Shown here piece after piece: positions 12,441-24,906 of a stretch of 64,000 bases of DNA; positions within the stretch are counted from its first letter, which is position 1, and each line of letters starts with the position of its first letter. The notes beneath the pieces were generated by a model. That model was not told where the DNA came from. It worked only from the letters and a program-made list of their open reading frames with translations, and searched no databases. Origin of the DNA: Gari tellinella. Taxonomy: Eukaryota; Mollusca; Bivalvia; Cardiida; Psammobiidae. Position numbers and translations under genes: made by a program. The stretch covers positions 13,900,227 to 13,964,226 of the forward strand of contig OV277858.1 of NCBI GenBank assembly GCA_922989275.2. Reading direction: 5' to 3'.

Positions 12441-13610
12441 GTAACAATCTTCAAAATAGGATCATTAACTCAGACTCTAGTTCAAACAGAGTGTAAACGG
12501 CGATCATCTTGAAAAAGGCTGCCATTTTCTCATGTGGATCTCGTGCCTTTTCGAAAAAGCATGTCTTGTATATATGTGCAACATTTAATGCTTGTATCAC
12601 CAATTTACGTATTGTTTTAGTCATCTGCGGCACTAACAATTAAAACATTTATGAGACAGTAATTTTTCATGTTATTCATATTATATTTATTATCCTAATT
12701 TTCAATAATTTCGATTTTCTCAATTCAAAAATGGTTTTCAAATCCTCAAATATTTTAATGTACATACACTCATCTTCAAAGTAGGATTATTCAATCAAAA
12801 TCTAGTTCAAGCACAGTATAAAGGCACTTTGAATGGCGGTATTCTTGAAAAATGGCGGTCATTTATTTTTCATTTGGATCTCGTGCTTTTCCAAGAAAGC
12901 ATGCCATGATGTATATAAGTGCTAAAGTTGATGCTTGTATCGCCAAATGAAATACTGGTTCAGTAATGTGCTTCACTACCTATTGAAAACTCAACAACGG
13001 GACAGTATTTTTTATTTAACTCAAATTAAATCAACATAATTCTTAATAATTGATGTTTTAAAGCTTACGTTTTCTTATACTCAAAAAGATAAATTTGATT
13101 GTAAAGATCTTTAAAATCGGACTATTCAATCAAAACCTAGTTCATAAAGGGGTTGAAGTCATTTCAAAAGGCGGCCATCTTGAAAACTGGCGGCCATTTT
13201 GTTTTTTCACTTGGATTTTGTTCTTAACCAAGAAAGCATGTCATGAAGCATATAAGTGCTAAAGTTGATGCTTGTATTACCAAATAAAGTATTGGTTCAG
13301 TAATGTGCTACACTACCTATTAAAAATTCAACAACGAGACAGTAATCTTTATTTAACTCATACTAAATCAACATAAGTTTTAATAATAATTTTTATTGTT
13401 TAGCTCCAGAACTGGTTTTCTTATACTCGAAAACATATATCTGTATGCAAGATCTTCAAAAAGGACTATTCAATCAAAATTTAGTTCATTAGGGTTTAAA
13501 GTCATTCAAATGGCGGCCATTTGGTTTTTTCAAGTTGATCTCGTGATTTTCCGAGAAAGCATATGATGAAGCATATATGTGCAAAATCCGATGCTTGCAT
13601 TACACAGCGA
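12441..13610 (+). repeat. Second satellite, units of about 330-345 bp
   Basis: Four diverged units start with variants of 'gatcttcaaaatcggactat' near 12449, 12775, 13108 and 13452. Each includes GGCGGCCAT, 'tcgtgcttttccaagaaagc' and 'tgatgcttgtatcaccaa' type segments. The unit length and ATGGCGGCC wording resemble the 7.7-kb array, but the remaining sequence differs. Confidence 0.8.
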
Positions 13611-13852
13611 AGTATTTGGCTGTTAAGCAGCCGGACTATTATCATCATTCGTAGCGCAACTGTTTGCCACTCGTATTTATAGTTTGTTCAATAAGAAAAA
13701 CGCAGACGACAATTCAGAATGATAAGGGTTAATCCGCCCACCAGTTGTAGGTTTGTAGAAATTTGGAGTAAGTCCCTCATTCTCAATGTCTACAGTAAAA
13801 CCCTTTCCTTCCATCCACTTCAGGCTTAACTATTGTATGAATAATATGTGGC

Positions 13853-13925
13853 AGCTTAAAGCAAGGTGAAATTTAAACAGTAAGCTATTTAGGAGTTTTT
13901 TATTTTACTTGCACCTTGCTTGAAG
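13853..13925. repeat. Short palindromic repeat (CAAGGTG family), copy 1
   Basis: Arms GCTTAAAGCAAGGTGAAA and its imperfect complement (15 of 18) enclose about 37 bp. A related palindrome lies at 21253-21331. Probably a small MITE. Confidence 0.6.
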
Positions 13926-14051
13926 CATTCACCTACTTGATTAAAGGCAAAATAGCCATTTTCATTTTAATGGCCGTTATAAACAGAGACTTTTCTGTAT
14001 TATGTCCGTATCTATCGTCAACATCGGCATTGGCATAAGTGACAAATCTCA

Positions 14052-14285
14052 ACTACTAATACACCTACTAATACTACCACCACCACAACTACTACTACGT
14101 CTACTTCATGTTCTTATTCAGCTACTACTATTACGTGTGTTCCTTATATTAATGATACTATTACTGTTATTTCTGCTTCTACTACTAGTCCATTAATGGT
14201 GCTACCACTTCTCATTATATCACCACCACTATATTTGTCTTTATGTTTAATATTACTACAAATACTACTGTTATCTGTTTCTTCT
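14052..14285 (+). repeat. ACT-rich triplet tract
   Basis: An imperfect run of ACT/ATT triplets, more degenerate than the 5.4-kb array and without the 113-bp unit. The 64-aa Leu-rich ORF across it is a composition artefact. Confidence 0.8.
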
Positions 14286-17040
14286 GATGTTACCATTGCT
14301 CACAGGGACTATGCGTATAGTCACTCTGCCCTTATATTTAGATAATATAACATAGGATAACAACCCGGATTATCAACGACCACCCTTGATCGGGTAACTC
14401 CACAAAGTCAGATGCAGCCTGATCAAAATGAACACTATTCGTGCATTGATCACTCAATTAAATATCATATAACACCAAACAGTAAAATGTGTCTCAACCA
14501 TGGTAAAGTGGGTTAAACTTTAACGTTTTCGTGTTATGTCTTCTTTAACTCTGAACATATGCCGTCGGCTGCACACCCAAATGTGTAACAGATAAGGTGC
14601 TCGACTCATGTAATGTCTCTGTTCATCACCTCAACATATACACACAATATAATAAGTACAACTAATAAGTAAAACGTGTTCAACTCTAGCCAAAACATGT
14701 TCCGAAAGCGATAGATAACATACGTGGTTTTCGTTCTTGCAAACTTGTTTGCATACCAATTTTCTTAGACTTGGCATAACTTAATCGAAGAAATGAATAC
14801 TTTTGATTATCCGCTATCTATATGTTTTCTCAAAAATGAATCATACCTTCAAAGTGAAAAGTCAAGGTTTCGCCACTATATTACAGCTAAAACTTCGATA
14901 TGATTAAAGTCAAGACACGATACAGCTGATCTATAATCAGTGGAAGTGTCCTCAAATACATCTAAAACAAACTACCTTTATGCTTGAAATTGAGTTCGTT
15001 GAAAAGGTCATTACTGTCGGTTTAACAATAATATATAAAGAAGCAGGGGATTATATATGCGATTTTACCTACAGCTTTGCGTTCGATGTGTTTATAGTTA
15101 AACATTTAAGGGAAATATCAAAGCAATTGACCGTGAAAAACTATCCCGTTTGCGCTAAGCGTGTCATAGAGGAGTTGTTGCGGAGGAAAAATACTTGTTT
15201 GCACTAAAAACACTGATTGGGACATGTACTTTATTAATAGATGCCACATTAACTTACATCATCTGTCATCGAGTTTTTATATTCCTTAAGGTATATTACT
15301 CTTTGTCAATGCTGCCAATATCTCCATATTGAATAAAACGAAACGAGGTTGTGTCAGGAGGGGTTGTATCATTCTATTTCATTGGTTCAATGATCAATGC
15401 GCTAACTGTCAGATATCAACTCCAATTTAAACACATTATTTGGCGAACATGTTAATACTTACGAGTTCATTTGAAACTGATTTAACAAGTAAAACCATTA
15501 TCATATCTTGGTAGGTATCATTCAACAATATAATGTGTTAGAAATCCTGATTATTGTCACGTCCGTAGAGTGATCATTTTTAACAAACGAAACAGAAACG
15601 CAACACAGAAATGTTTGAGCCAAACCCGGTGGGGGGAAATAAAATGCTGGTGTCATTTGGCTTACGGTTGTTTTATATGTGGGCTTGTTAAAGTGTGAAC
15701 TGACTTCTATCTATCTATTTATCTGCCTTCAAGTCGAACCACTTGTGGGGACCTGACTTTGACGCGCGTCAAGTACCGAGACAATTGATAAGAATAATAT
15801 AAAAATAATAAAAGATAAGATAAAGTGGTTTGTTTCAATGACTTTGAAGAGTTACGTGACTAAACGTGGTCGAGACAATCCGTGTTATTTCCATTATTGT
15901 ATTATATCTCTATAAGGTCAGTTTGACTATTTGTTGATTCTCTGTTTCATTGTTGTTGCGTCTTCCGCTGGTAATGATGCTGATACTACTTGTTTGGCTG
16001 CAACTGTTTCTTGCTGAATGTGTTCCTGCAATTCGACAACAGTTTATTAAAGGTTATGTTTTGTATTTTAATATTCAAACAGATGTTCCACTGTGATATT
16101 GTATCTCTATATTTGTGTCTGCCCCTGGAGCTATTGGTTGGTATCTATATATGTATGTCGGTCTGTTTGCTTACTTGTCTTTTTTGTCTGTCTATTTGTT
16201 TACCTATCTATTGTTTCAGCCTATGTATCCATATAACTGTCTGTGGGTCTGCACAATTAACTGTTTACCTGACAGCCTACATACTTATCTAAATATCAGT
16301 ATGCGTGCCTGTCCGTATGTCTTTATTCATGAGTAATTATTTCACTGTTGTTCACTAGTATTATCTCTATCAATACGTACACAACGTCTCTATTTCTGTA
16401 TTTTTCTTGTTTGCTCCTTAACGCTTCTCATTTAATATTATGTAAATATTGTGCGATATTTTAACAATAGGGATCATAATTATAGCAGGAGTAATACTTT
16501 ATTACACATTTTATAGACAAATAATCAAACAAACATCTATATTGCCAATGAAATCGACAATGAAAGAAACTACAGAGAGGATAATCTTGATCACCTTCTC
16601 ATATTAACATGTTCGGTAAGACAACGTTACACTATGTACAACTGAGGTAATATCAGTCAGGGGCATATTTTTCTGAGAATTAAAATTGTTGACTGAATTG
16701 TTTTAACTATGCAGTTTTTCTTTTAAAACATTTAGTATTACCTTGTTGAAGAACATTGCGTATACACTCATATCATCCGTTTGGCTAGTTTCGCTCGAAA
16801 AAAGACCTGAAAGAAATGAACAATTAATTCAGCAAAAATAATAACACTAATTATAACACATGTAATGCCATGTTGTCTTTGACTTTATATAATCATCCTC
16901 TGTGTTTATTTATCAAATTCAGTAGCTTATGGTGGATGTGTTGCTAAAAAGAACGGTTTTTGATTGTATAGGCCAGTCTAACACATAATCCCAATTTCTA
17001 ATTTCACGCGATCCCAATTTCTAACTGTCCTCTGGCTCGT
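14286..17040. other. No gene recognised; one low-complexity patch
   Basis: Mostly AT-rich single-copy-looking sequence. ORFs at 14980-15207 (75 aa) and 15990-16336 lack known motifs. About 16100-16300 is a degenerate TCTG/TCTA pyrimidine-rich patch that creates the Leu/Cys/Tyr-rich ORFs there. Confidence 0.4.
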
Positions 17041-17069
17041 TTTAAATACCCACTGTAAATCACTGGCAC

Positions 17070-17150
17070 ATTAGACCTCGGTTCATTAGGTATCATCCGA
17101 AAGACGTTGTCCTCAGAGGTATCGAACTCACGATGGTCTATTATCTAATC
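17070..17150 (-). mobile_element. SINE fragment, central conserved domain
   Basis: Read on the minus strand this has a B-box-like GAGTTCGATACC, then CTGAGGACAACG, then GTCTTTCGGATGATACC and ACCGAGGTC. The TTCGGATGAGAC...ACCG.GGTCC wording recurs at 30340-30395 and, from general knowledge, is typical of tRNA-derived SINEs in mollusc genomes. The exact family is not determined. Confidence 0.6.
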
Positions 17151-17529
17151 AGTTTTTTTGTAAAGTGTATCGAAATTGATAGATCCTGATAAGACACCAA
17201 ATAAACATTGCATCTTATCAGAATCCACAAAGCTGCTTATTTAAACTGTACTTGGTATAAGACAGCGGAGGAGTAAATAGTCACATTACAGAAAGGAGAG
17301 AGTCCCGAGCAACTGTGTGACATCTTAAGTCATACACATTGCTACATGGCCGTTTCCTTGTGTGTCAATGCGTTACACCTACATATGTTGGGTAACAAAG
17401 TGTTTGTTTCCAGAAAAATATACAATTGTAACTGATAATCATGTTAACAGAAAAGTTCCTGGTAAAGAACACCGCAATAAATTGGATATTTGATAAATGA
17501 CTTCAAATTAATAAAGGAGTAAAGTAAAG

Positions 17530-18076
17530 TAAGTTGTTTTTGTAACATGTTATAAAATAATATGTGTCTTGAACAAGTAATGTATATTTTGATCTCAATG
17601 TTTGCAGTGCAGAGAGTGAGAAACCAGATTCGACACTGAATAAATCAGAGTCTAGTCTGGAAAAAGTACTGTCTGGTTAAAATTTAATATAAGCTAACTA
17701 TCTAAACATCAGAATGTGAGCAGTGTATATCCAATAAGACATGAATATATTTAGTATCTGATCTGGATCAATAAGATGTAAAATTGTATTGTTAAAAAAT
17801 AAAGACTCTTTTATTATATGGAATATCAAAATCCGTTCTTCAAATATTAGTGATGTCAAGTGTGCCTTTAATGCTATTCAACTATTTAAAGATAACTTCA
17901 AATAGCTCACAATTTACATCGTTTAGGTTGTGTTTACACAACTTAAATTATCATCCAAAATGTAGTGTTTCTTAGAGATCTACTTTCTCTTTTTGTCTAG
18001 TATGTCTCTCATTTATCCAGTAATGATACAAATCTAACAATAGTTTAACCATAAATTACCTATAGCATTTATATAA
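17530..18076 (+). repeat. 530-bp interspersed repeat, copy 1
   Basis: Highly similar to 22447-22972 in the same orientation, from AAGTTGTTTTTGTAAC through TACCTATAGCATTTAT. Copy 1 carries about 20 bp near 17998 that copy 2 lacks. No ORF or terminal inverted repeats were found, so the class is unknown. Confidence 0.9.
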
Positions 18077-18410
18077 GAAGAAAAAAGCTTGCTTTTTTCC
18101 GATCTTAGGTAATGCACGAAAAAAAAGGAATTCCAATTCAATTCAATCACTGACAGACTTTGAAAAGTGTTTGATTTGCGCGTGTATAACTTCCTTAAAA
18201 ATTAAGCAACAAGACGACATAGGGGCTGACATCCTGAAATTAATACTTAAAGACTCCAACAAATGCAAGTGGCCGTCAGTTTTAAGCTCTCGATTCAAAT
18301 TTTCGTTTTGTTATTCACCACAATGAAGCAATAATTGATGAAGTAAGACGTTATTTACGTGGACTTTTTTATTTTAAATCGTAGTTAAACGAACTATATT
18401 CTGTGATAAC

Positions 18411-18430
18411 CTACGCCGGAAACGGCGTAG
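18411..18430 (+). other. Perfect GNRA-tetraloop hairpin
   Basis: CTACGCCG, GAAA, CGGCGTAG forms an uninterrupted 8-bp stem with a GAAA loop. It lies about 155 bp upstream of a strong splice-donor-like site (18585/18586). Its role is unknown. Confidence 0.5.
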
Positions 18431-19073
18431 TACTTCGTCTTAGTTCCGTCGTCAAATTATGTCAGACAGTTTGAGTGATTAGAACCATACCATTTAACGA
18501 TTAGATTCTACTATTTGACATGGATATTCCACTGGAAACCAAGATTGTGACACAGAATTGAACTACACCCGGGATCAGTTATCAGGTAAGTTGAATTCAA
18601 CAGCCATAAAACTGGTAAATTAATGCCTCTTTCATTAAGAAATTACATAAACTTTGAAAAAGTTAAGAAAAACAACAATCCACCAGTCAGCTGAGGTTAG
18701 CCTTTATTGAAAATGCGACACTAATGCGGGGCATGATCTGGATCTACTCTGTTTGACATCCAGAAGTTAGATTCTAATTCTGGTAGGTAAAAAAGATGTT
18801 TATTGAAATTTATCATACAATATTGAGCATGTAGCTAAGTGTGTAGACTATGTGTAATATATAAGACTTGTTAAGGGTTGTACCTTGAAGTACTTGAACC
18901 AGATACAAACTGCCCTGTAGACTCACATGCAAAATATGAAGTATCTATCAAATGTAGCTACAAAGTTGTGGCCTATGTCAATTGCATCCTATTTTACTTC
19001 TAGAGGACATCTACATGGCCTTGACCTTCGCCTTACTTACATGTCAGTTGTACTGTTATCAAAGATTCTTTAA

Positions 19074-19590
19074 AGGGACTCGCAACCGGATGGTGTACTT
19101 GTCAAAATAAAATAAAATACTCAAATAAGGCAAATTTGTGGCATTATTTGGCTTCTGACATTAAAAAAATATGATCAGTCCAAAAATAGTCTCAAGAATC
19201 GTCACTGAATCTTAGTGTTTTTAATTATTTTCCATAGTTTTTCTATAGCGTTAGCTAACGGTATAGTTGTTGTTGTTGCTTCTCTACACGGGCTAAGACA
19301 TAAACCCGAGCCGAATATGTAGCTATCAATCGCTTCCAGTGGAGTGTGTTAATTCGCTACCATATAGATAGAGAGCGCCAGTAGCCGCGTGAATAAAGGC
19401 GCTTCCTATTTTGTCATGTTTGTCTCCGCATGGAGGGTCACGGGTTCGAATCCCACCAAAGCCACATCTTTTTTTTTAATACATTTTTTAACATAATTGA
19501 TTATCCTAAACTACATATTACCCATTTATATAAGCATTTGACATATTTACAAATTACTATTTTTAATGCTAAATCCGGTTGCGAGCCCCT
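19074..19590. mobile_element. TTAA-targeted TIR element with tRNA-like insert, copy A
   Basis: Ends are AGGGACTCGCAACCGGAT and, on the complement, AGGGGCTCGCAACCGGAT. TTAA flanks both sides (19070-19073, 19591-19594). A second copy of 523 bp at 58228-58750 also has TTAA flanks. TTAA duplication is known for piggyBac and Kolobok; the AGGG ends fit Kolobok better as far as I recall. No transposase is present. The interior holds a tRNA-like segment with a B box (19380-19464) followed by a poly-T run. Confidence 0.88.
19380..19464 (+). ncRNA. tRNA-like sequence inside TIR element A
   Basis: An intact B box, GGTTCGAATCC (19443-19453), is preceded about 60 bp upstream by a weak A-box-like region and followed by poly-T, a possible pol III terminator. 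The acceptor stem does not pair well here, so it is a tRNA relic or SINE-like promoter and not a functional tRNA gene. Confidence 0.55.
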
Positions 19591-20832
19591 TTAATGCACA
19601 TGCCAAAATGAAATCTCTATCACGTGAAATTACACAGTTATGGCAAAGTTCTGCGTATTTGGCCTTTAAAAGCTGAGTCTCCTTAAAATGCAAACTATTT
19701 TCGTATATTATGTTATAATTGAAAGAGCCTACAAAGTACAGTATATAGTAAATATTTGAAAGAAAGCATTGGAAAGACAAGTTAGAGGCAATGTGTGGGG
19801 GGCTTTAGATTGAAAAATAAGCCTATAATGTGTACAGTTCTGAGTCTAACAGTATAATTATTTTCATTTCAGGCCATGAAACCTTATTTACGATACAGGT
19901 CAGTGCTCCACATAAGTTGGAGTAATCAGACCAAATGCAGCTTTTCTTCATGTCAGTTATCTGTAGCCCTGTATGAGTATAACTATGTCAACATTAATTT
20001 ATTATCATTCTTATTTGGAACTTTAGCTCCATTGATTGAATACATATACCAGACATTCTGAACAATTGTTAGAGAACACTAGTGTCACTGTGCGGAATAA
20101 AACCTGTTATTTGGTCAATATGTTAAGTCGTGCACAAATTATAAAAGAAAACAACAACACAAAAGTCCTGAGATGTTTGAGGCCTGTAGAGAGCCTTATA
20201 CATAACAATACATTATTTATGTACTATCTATTGCAGAATCAGCATAGCCTTTATGCTGTTTCCTGACTCACCAGTGCAATGTTTGGAATGTTTCCCTGCC
20301 TGAAGTGGTAAACAATGTAGGACAAGCATCAACCATGACATTCAGCAGTTTCCCATCCAAAATGGACTTTCATACAGATAGTCAGAGAATTTGATACAAA
20401 TTAAAACTGATTTTTTTTCAAGAGAGAACAACATAATTTTGAGCTGAATTGAAGTAGTAATTAGATGAACTGATTAGAGCGGTGGATAAGTTAAAATGGA
20501 TCAAATTCCATGACAGCAGCAAATCCTATGGTGTATTTTAACTAATCATTAAAATTGTCCCTTTGAACCAATTATAATGAGTAGTCACAGTGACTGTCAC
20601 ACCATATGGTTTAATACAGACATAAAAATTTAAGTTTTTGAAGAAATCTCCTTATGCGGAGCCCTGCATCCATGTTAATTATTTAAAAGAAAAACTATGC
20701 TGTGTCAATTTGTGACAAATGATTTTAATATAGTCTCTAAAAGCTGTAATTATGTATATATGAAATTGAAACGTAACTTTAGTGTTGTTGTGTTGTTTTA
20801 CTGCTGTGTATTATACGAACTGATGAAATAAA

Positions 20833-21515
20833 AAAAAAGCAAATTAAATATACATAACGAAATATTTTTCCTGCTGTGTTTATAAATAATTCCTAAAGTG
20901 CCAGTAAAATAAAATCAGAATTGAAAGCCCTAGTAGAGAACCTTAATCTTAACAAGATCATGTTTGTCTTTTTGCCAATGTGCTATTTCACTCTCTGACA
21001 CACTTATTTTGAATATCGATGCCAACAGTTGTCTCATTTACAGTATAACATTTAATTCAACCACTACATGATGTCCAATTGTTGATGTGCAAGACAACTT
21101 GTCAAGTTACTGCATTATGTAAGAATATTTAGATAGAAGTAAAGCACAAAGCCTCTTAGGTGCTTTCTGATTACTTTCACCTTGCTTTACCCCTTTCTTC
21201 CATAGCCAAAAGTGCAAATATCCTATATCAAACTATGTCATAAACACTGACTGCTTAAAGTAAGATGAAAGTAACTTTTTGCAGGGAGCTCCTGTCAGAG
21301 CTTTTTGCTGTACTTTTATCTTGCTTTGAACTACCTCATATGTTCAAAACAGTCACTGGGTAGCAAGTACGCATTTGATATATTTATACTGAGGTGTAGG
21401 TAGAGGTGTTGTAGGCACTTCTGTGGAGGAAATGGTTAATGTATGGTCTCTGTTATACTGAACCAGAATGCAAGTTTTGACCACACAGCATTACTGTATT
21501 TTGCATCATTTTTAT
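20833..21515. other. No gene recognised; one small palindrome
   Basis: AT-rich sequence holding only the CAAGGTG-family palindrome listed at 21253-21331. Confidence 0.4.
21253..21331. repeat. Short palindromic repeat (CAAGGTG family), copy 2
   Basis: Arms GCTTAAAGTAAGATGAAAGT and the complementary right arm ending TTATCTTGCTTTGAAC enclose GGGAGCTCC. It is related to 13853-13925. Confidence 0.55.
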
Positions 21516-22420
21516 GCACCCGTGCGACTTAGTCGGGGGAATATTTGTTTTTGGTCTGTCTTTCTGTCTGTTTGTCTGCACACAACTTTAATCTTGGCCA
21601 TAACTTTAAATAACGTGGGTTAGAGACTTTATATTTTGTATGTGTACTCACCACAAGAATCTATTGAGGTCAGTACAATTTGGGTCACGTCCTGCAAAGG
21701 GCAAGGTCATTTAGAGGTCAACTCCGGTGAAAAGGGAGATAACTCATCCTATATTATTTCAAGTGAATAGGAAGGGAGGTAACTCATCCTAACTGGCCAT
21801 AACTCTTTGATAATGTGATCATTTCTTAATTAAGAAATAAGTCCTCATTATGACATTGACAAACCTTGTTATCACAACAACGTCATCATGTCATCATATG
21901 ACGTCATGATACTATGTTGATGATTCATTTGGATAAGCTAGAACAAGCGTTTTTCTTTAAATATTGCAACACAACAACGACAAGGAGTACAATTATAGTC
22001 TGCTGTATGTTTTTATTTGAAAGCCAAATGAATACATTGCAGTGACAAAAACCTCGGCCGTCGGGGACATTTGTCACTTTCTGTGACACAATTCTTGTTT
22101 GTTCGTAATCTTATTTTTATTAGTTCACCTGAGACTTTTCAAGTGAACTATAGTGACCAGTAGATGTCTGTTGTCCATCAACATTTGGTTTGGTACACTC
22201 TAGCGGCCATAGATTTACCCCCATTAAGATCATATTTGCTCAGGCTATTCATCTTTAAGAGTTATAGCTCCACTTTGAAGATTGGTCGTATGGGGTCAAA
22301 AAATAGGTCACAATGTCATATCTTAGATGATAATTTATTAAGACTCTTGGTAAATGTGCCACAATATTGTCAAAATCAAGAAGCATTAAGTTTTACTTAT
22401 TAGTACAATTTTGCTTTTTT
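21516..22420 (+). repeat. Interspersed repeat sequence
   Basis: The wording is typical of mollusc interspersed repeats: GTGCGACTTAGTCGGGGG followed by a TCTG-rich patch, paired 'gggagataactcatcct' segments (21736, 21776), then from about 22122 a second repeat beginning AGTTCACCTGAGAC. The latter start resembles that of the element inserted at 26206. No coding potential; the 79-aa ORF at 22164-22403 is unsupported. Boundaries are approximate. Confidence 0.5.
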
Positions 22421-22446
22421 CCGTCCATAGGCAAAGCCTAAATACA

Positions 22447-22972
22447 AGTTGTTTTTGTAACATCTTATAAAATAATATGTTTCTTGAACAAGTAATGTAT
22501 AGTTTGATCTTAATGTTTGCAGTGCAGATAGTGAGAAACCAGATTCGACACTGAATAAATCTGAGTCTGGTCTGGAAAAAGTTCTGTCTGGTTAAAATTT
22601 AATATAAGCTAACTATCTAAACATCAGAATGTGAGCAGTGTATATCCAATAAGACATGAATACATTTAGTATCTGATCTGGATCAATAAGATGTAAAACT
22701 GTATTGTTTAAAAATAAAGACCCTTTTATTATATGGAATATCAAAATCCGTTCTTCAAATATTAGTGATGCCAAGAGTGCCTTTAATGCTATTCAATCAT
22801 TTAAAGATAACTTCAAATAGCTCACAATTTACATCGTTCAGGTTGTGTTTACACAACTTAAATTATCATCGAAACTGTAATGTTTCTTAGAGATCTACTT
22901 TCTCTTTTTGTCGAGAAATGATACAAATCTAACGATAGTTTAACCATAAATTACCTATAGCATTTATTATAG
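22447..22972 (+). repeat. 530-bp interspersed repeat, copy 2
   Basis: A close copy of 17530-18076 in the same orientation, with scattered substitutions. Both copies end at a similar 'taccatagcatttat' type point, which suggests a defined element boundary and not a local duplication. Confidence 0.9.
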
Positions 22973-24079
22973 TCCTATAGCATGTATACACATGGTAACT
23001 CTCTGCAAGGTGGATGGTTACTTTGGCTAAAGAGAAAGTAAAGCGGAATGCTCCAATAGGAACTGTCAACTTTTCTTTCATCACGACTGAAGCGTCCACC
23101 CATACTAACGCATTTCACACATACCATTGGTTGAGTGCAGTTATTCAGACAAGGTCGTGGCACTCTATTTAGGTGAATCGCAATTTTTTTAGTTAAAATA
23201 TAGAATGTGTTAGTTGGTATAATATAGAGAAAAGTGCAACATTGGAACCTTATACTGTTCCGAAAACGTGTTCTTTTCGAGAAACTATACGGTAAAAGCA
23301 ATAAGTAATGAAGATATGCGTTCCAGAATATCCATCAGAATTACTTCCATCTTATATATGTCAATGGGCCGACACTGTTAAGTAAAAGTAATGTAACTGA
23401 CTTGATGGAATAGCCATAATGAGTTCGGTAGTCAAAAAGGTTTGCACTTATATTGTGTACTGAGTAGGTAGATTATACTTACCTACCGGTATATGAACAT
23501 TTCTATTTGTAAAGCTAAATGCGCCGATCTATCTGTTTCAACATTTTCACAATATGGTGTTAAAACAGCAGTTTTTTGTGCATTGGCGACTGCAGAGAAA
23601 ATATGACTATAATATGTAATCAGAGGTATTTGTTTTACAGAACATAACTTCCAAATTATACAAGTATAAGGACTAATTGTAATATAATTTGAATTCAATA
23701 AATATATTGCATGCATCAATTAAGGGTAAACCTTGCTGGCTTAGGTATGAACTTCTATAGAATGATTGTCCACCGTGTTTAAGCGAACTGAACGGGAGCA
23801 ACGCAGAAGGCTCAACCAATAGTTGGCTGCTGTATTCTTTTAAAACTGTCACTAGTTTAATCTTGAGTTGTTAACACTGTTCGCATTTACATCAATATTG
23901 AAGTAATTATAGTTTGTTGGAGTGTGGAATTTAAAATCAAGTATAGAGTTTATGGGCATAAAAAACTAGTATGATTTATGTATCCTGGTCAAACAGATAA
24001 CGGGAACCTATGTCGGAAATTGAGGTAGAAATACATTACTTGTTGCTGTAAAGATATAAAATGCAACGACAAAACTAGA
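22973..24079. other. No gene recognised
   Basis: The 108-aa minus ORF at 22975-23301 and the 78-aa minus ORF at 23483-23719 show no recognisable motifs. No repeat relationship was seen. Confidence 0.35.
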
Positions 24080-24325
24080 AATAGAAGTAGTAATGTTAAA
24101 AGTAGTAGTGCATATGGTAGTGTGGTAGTTGCAGTAGAATTAGTATTAGTAGTGACAGTACTAGTGTGTAATAGTAAGTTGTAGTAGTAGTAGTTGCAGT
24201 AATAGTAACAGTAATAAAAGTAATTGGTAGCAGTAGAAGAAGAATTAGTAGTAATGGTAGGTTACAGTAGTTGGAGTATTAATAATGGAAGAAAGTAGTA
24301 GTAGTAGTAGAATAAGTAACTGTTA
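24080..24325 (+). repeat. AGT triplet tract
   Basis: Interrupted AGT/AAT triplets, the first of three tracts between 24 and 26 kb. Confidence 0.85.
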
Positions 24326-24739
24326 TAATTAGTAGCAGTTTCGTTCAAACATATTTTATGTCCAATATTTTTACAGGAAAAGAAGTTGGTCAACAAGTTC
24401 TGCTAACATAGAGATGACCCTTCCCTTACAGTTTCACAAATAATACAAACACTATAAGAGAGAGAATAAGATAGAGAGAAGAGAACAAACTGAGGCTCAA
24501 CCGTAATTGACATACACACATATATATTAGCAACTTGTGGGACATCTAATGGAATCAACTTCCTATATGTTGGGTAAACATCTGTTTAGATATGCCCCAC
24601 TTAGACCCAGGACTCGTCATAATAGTTCCATAATTTTACACTGCATCAGAGCTCCAGATAAGAGGAAGTAAAATGAATAATTTGTTCGCGCTCATTTCAG
24701 CACCAAAACCTGTGGTGGAACCACCCGTTAGAATAGTAT
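24326..24739. other. No gene recognised
   Basis: Unremarkable AT-rich sequence between two AGT tracts. Confidence 0.4.
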
Positions 24740-24906
24740 ATTTTCATAAGTATTAGCAGTAGTAGAAGTGGTTGGTAAGTAGTGTGTTAGTTATTGATCT
24801 TATAGTAAAAGTAGCGGTAATAATAATAGTAGTAGTCATTCGTGTTATAGTTTTAACAGTGGTAGTAATTGTTGTTATAGTAGTAGTAATTGTTTTGATA
24901 GTAGTA
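24740..24906 (+). repeat. AGT triplet tract, left of inserted element
   Basis: The AGT tract is broken by the TIR element of 24907-25602 and resumes at 25603, so it was probably one continuous array before the insertion. Confidence 0.8.

Larger units (their letters stand above)
18431..20832 (+). other. Possible two-exon non-coding or short-ORF transcript
   Basis: A consensus donor, ATCAG|GTAAGTTG, sits at 18585/18586. An acceptor with a pyrimidine tract, TTTTCATTTCAG|GCC, sits at 19872/19873. An AATAAA lies at 20827-20832. A 61-aa ORF starts three bases into the proposed second exon (19876-20061), with no known motif. The proposed intron would hold the TTAA-type element of 19074-19590. The transcript start is not visible, and isolated splice-like sites arise by chance in AT-rich DNA, so this is only a candidate. 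Confidence 0.2.
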
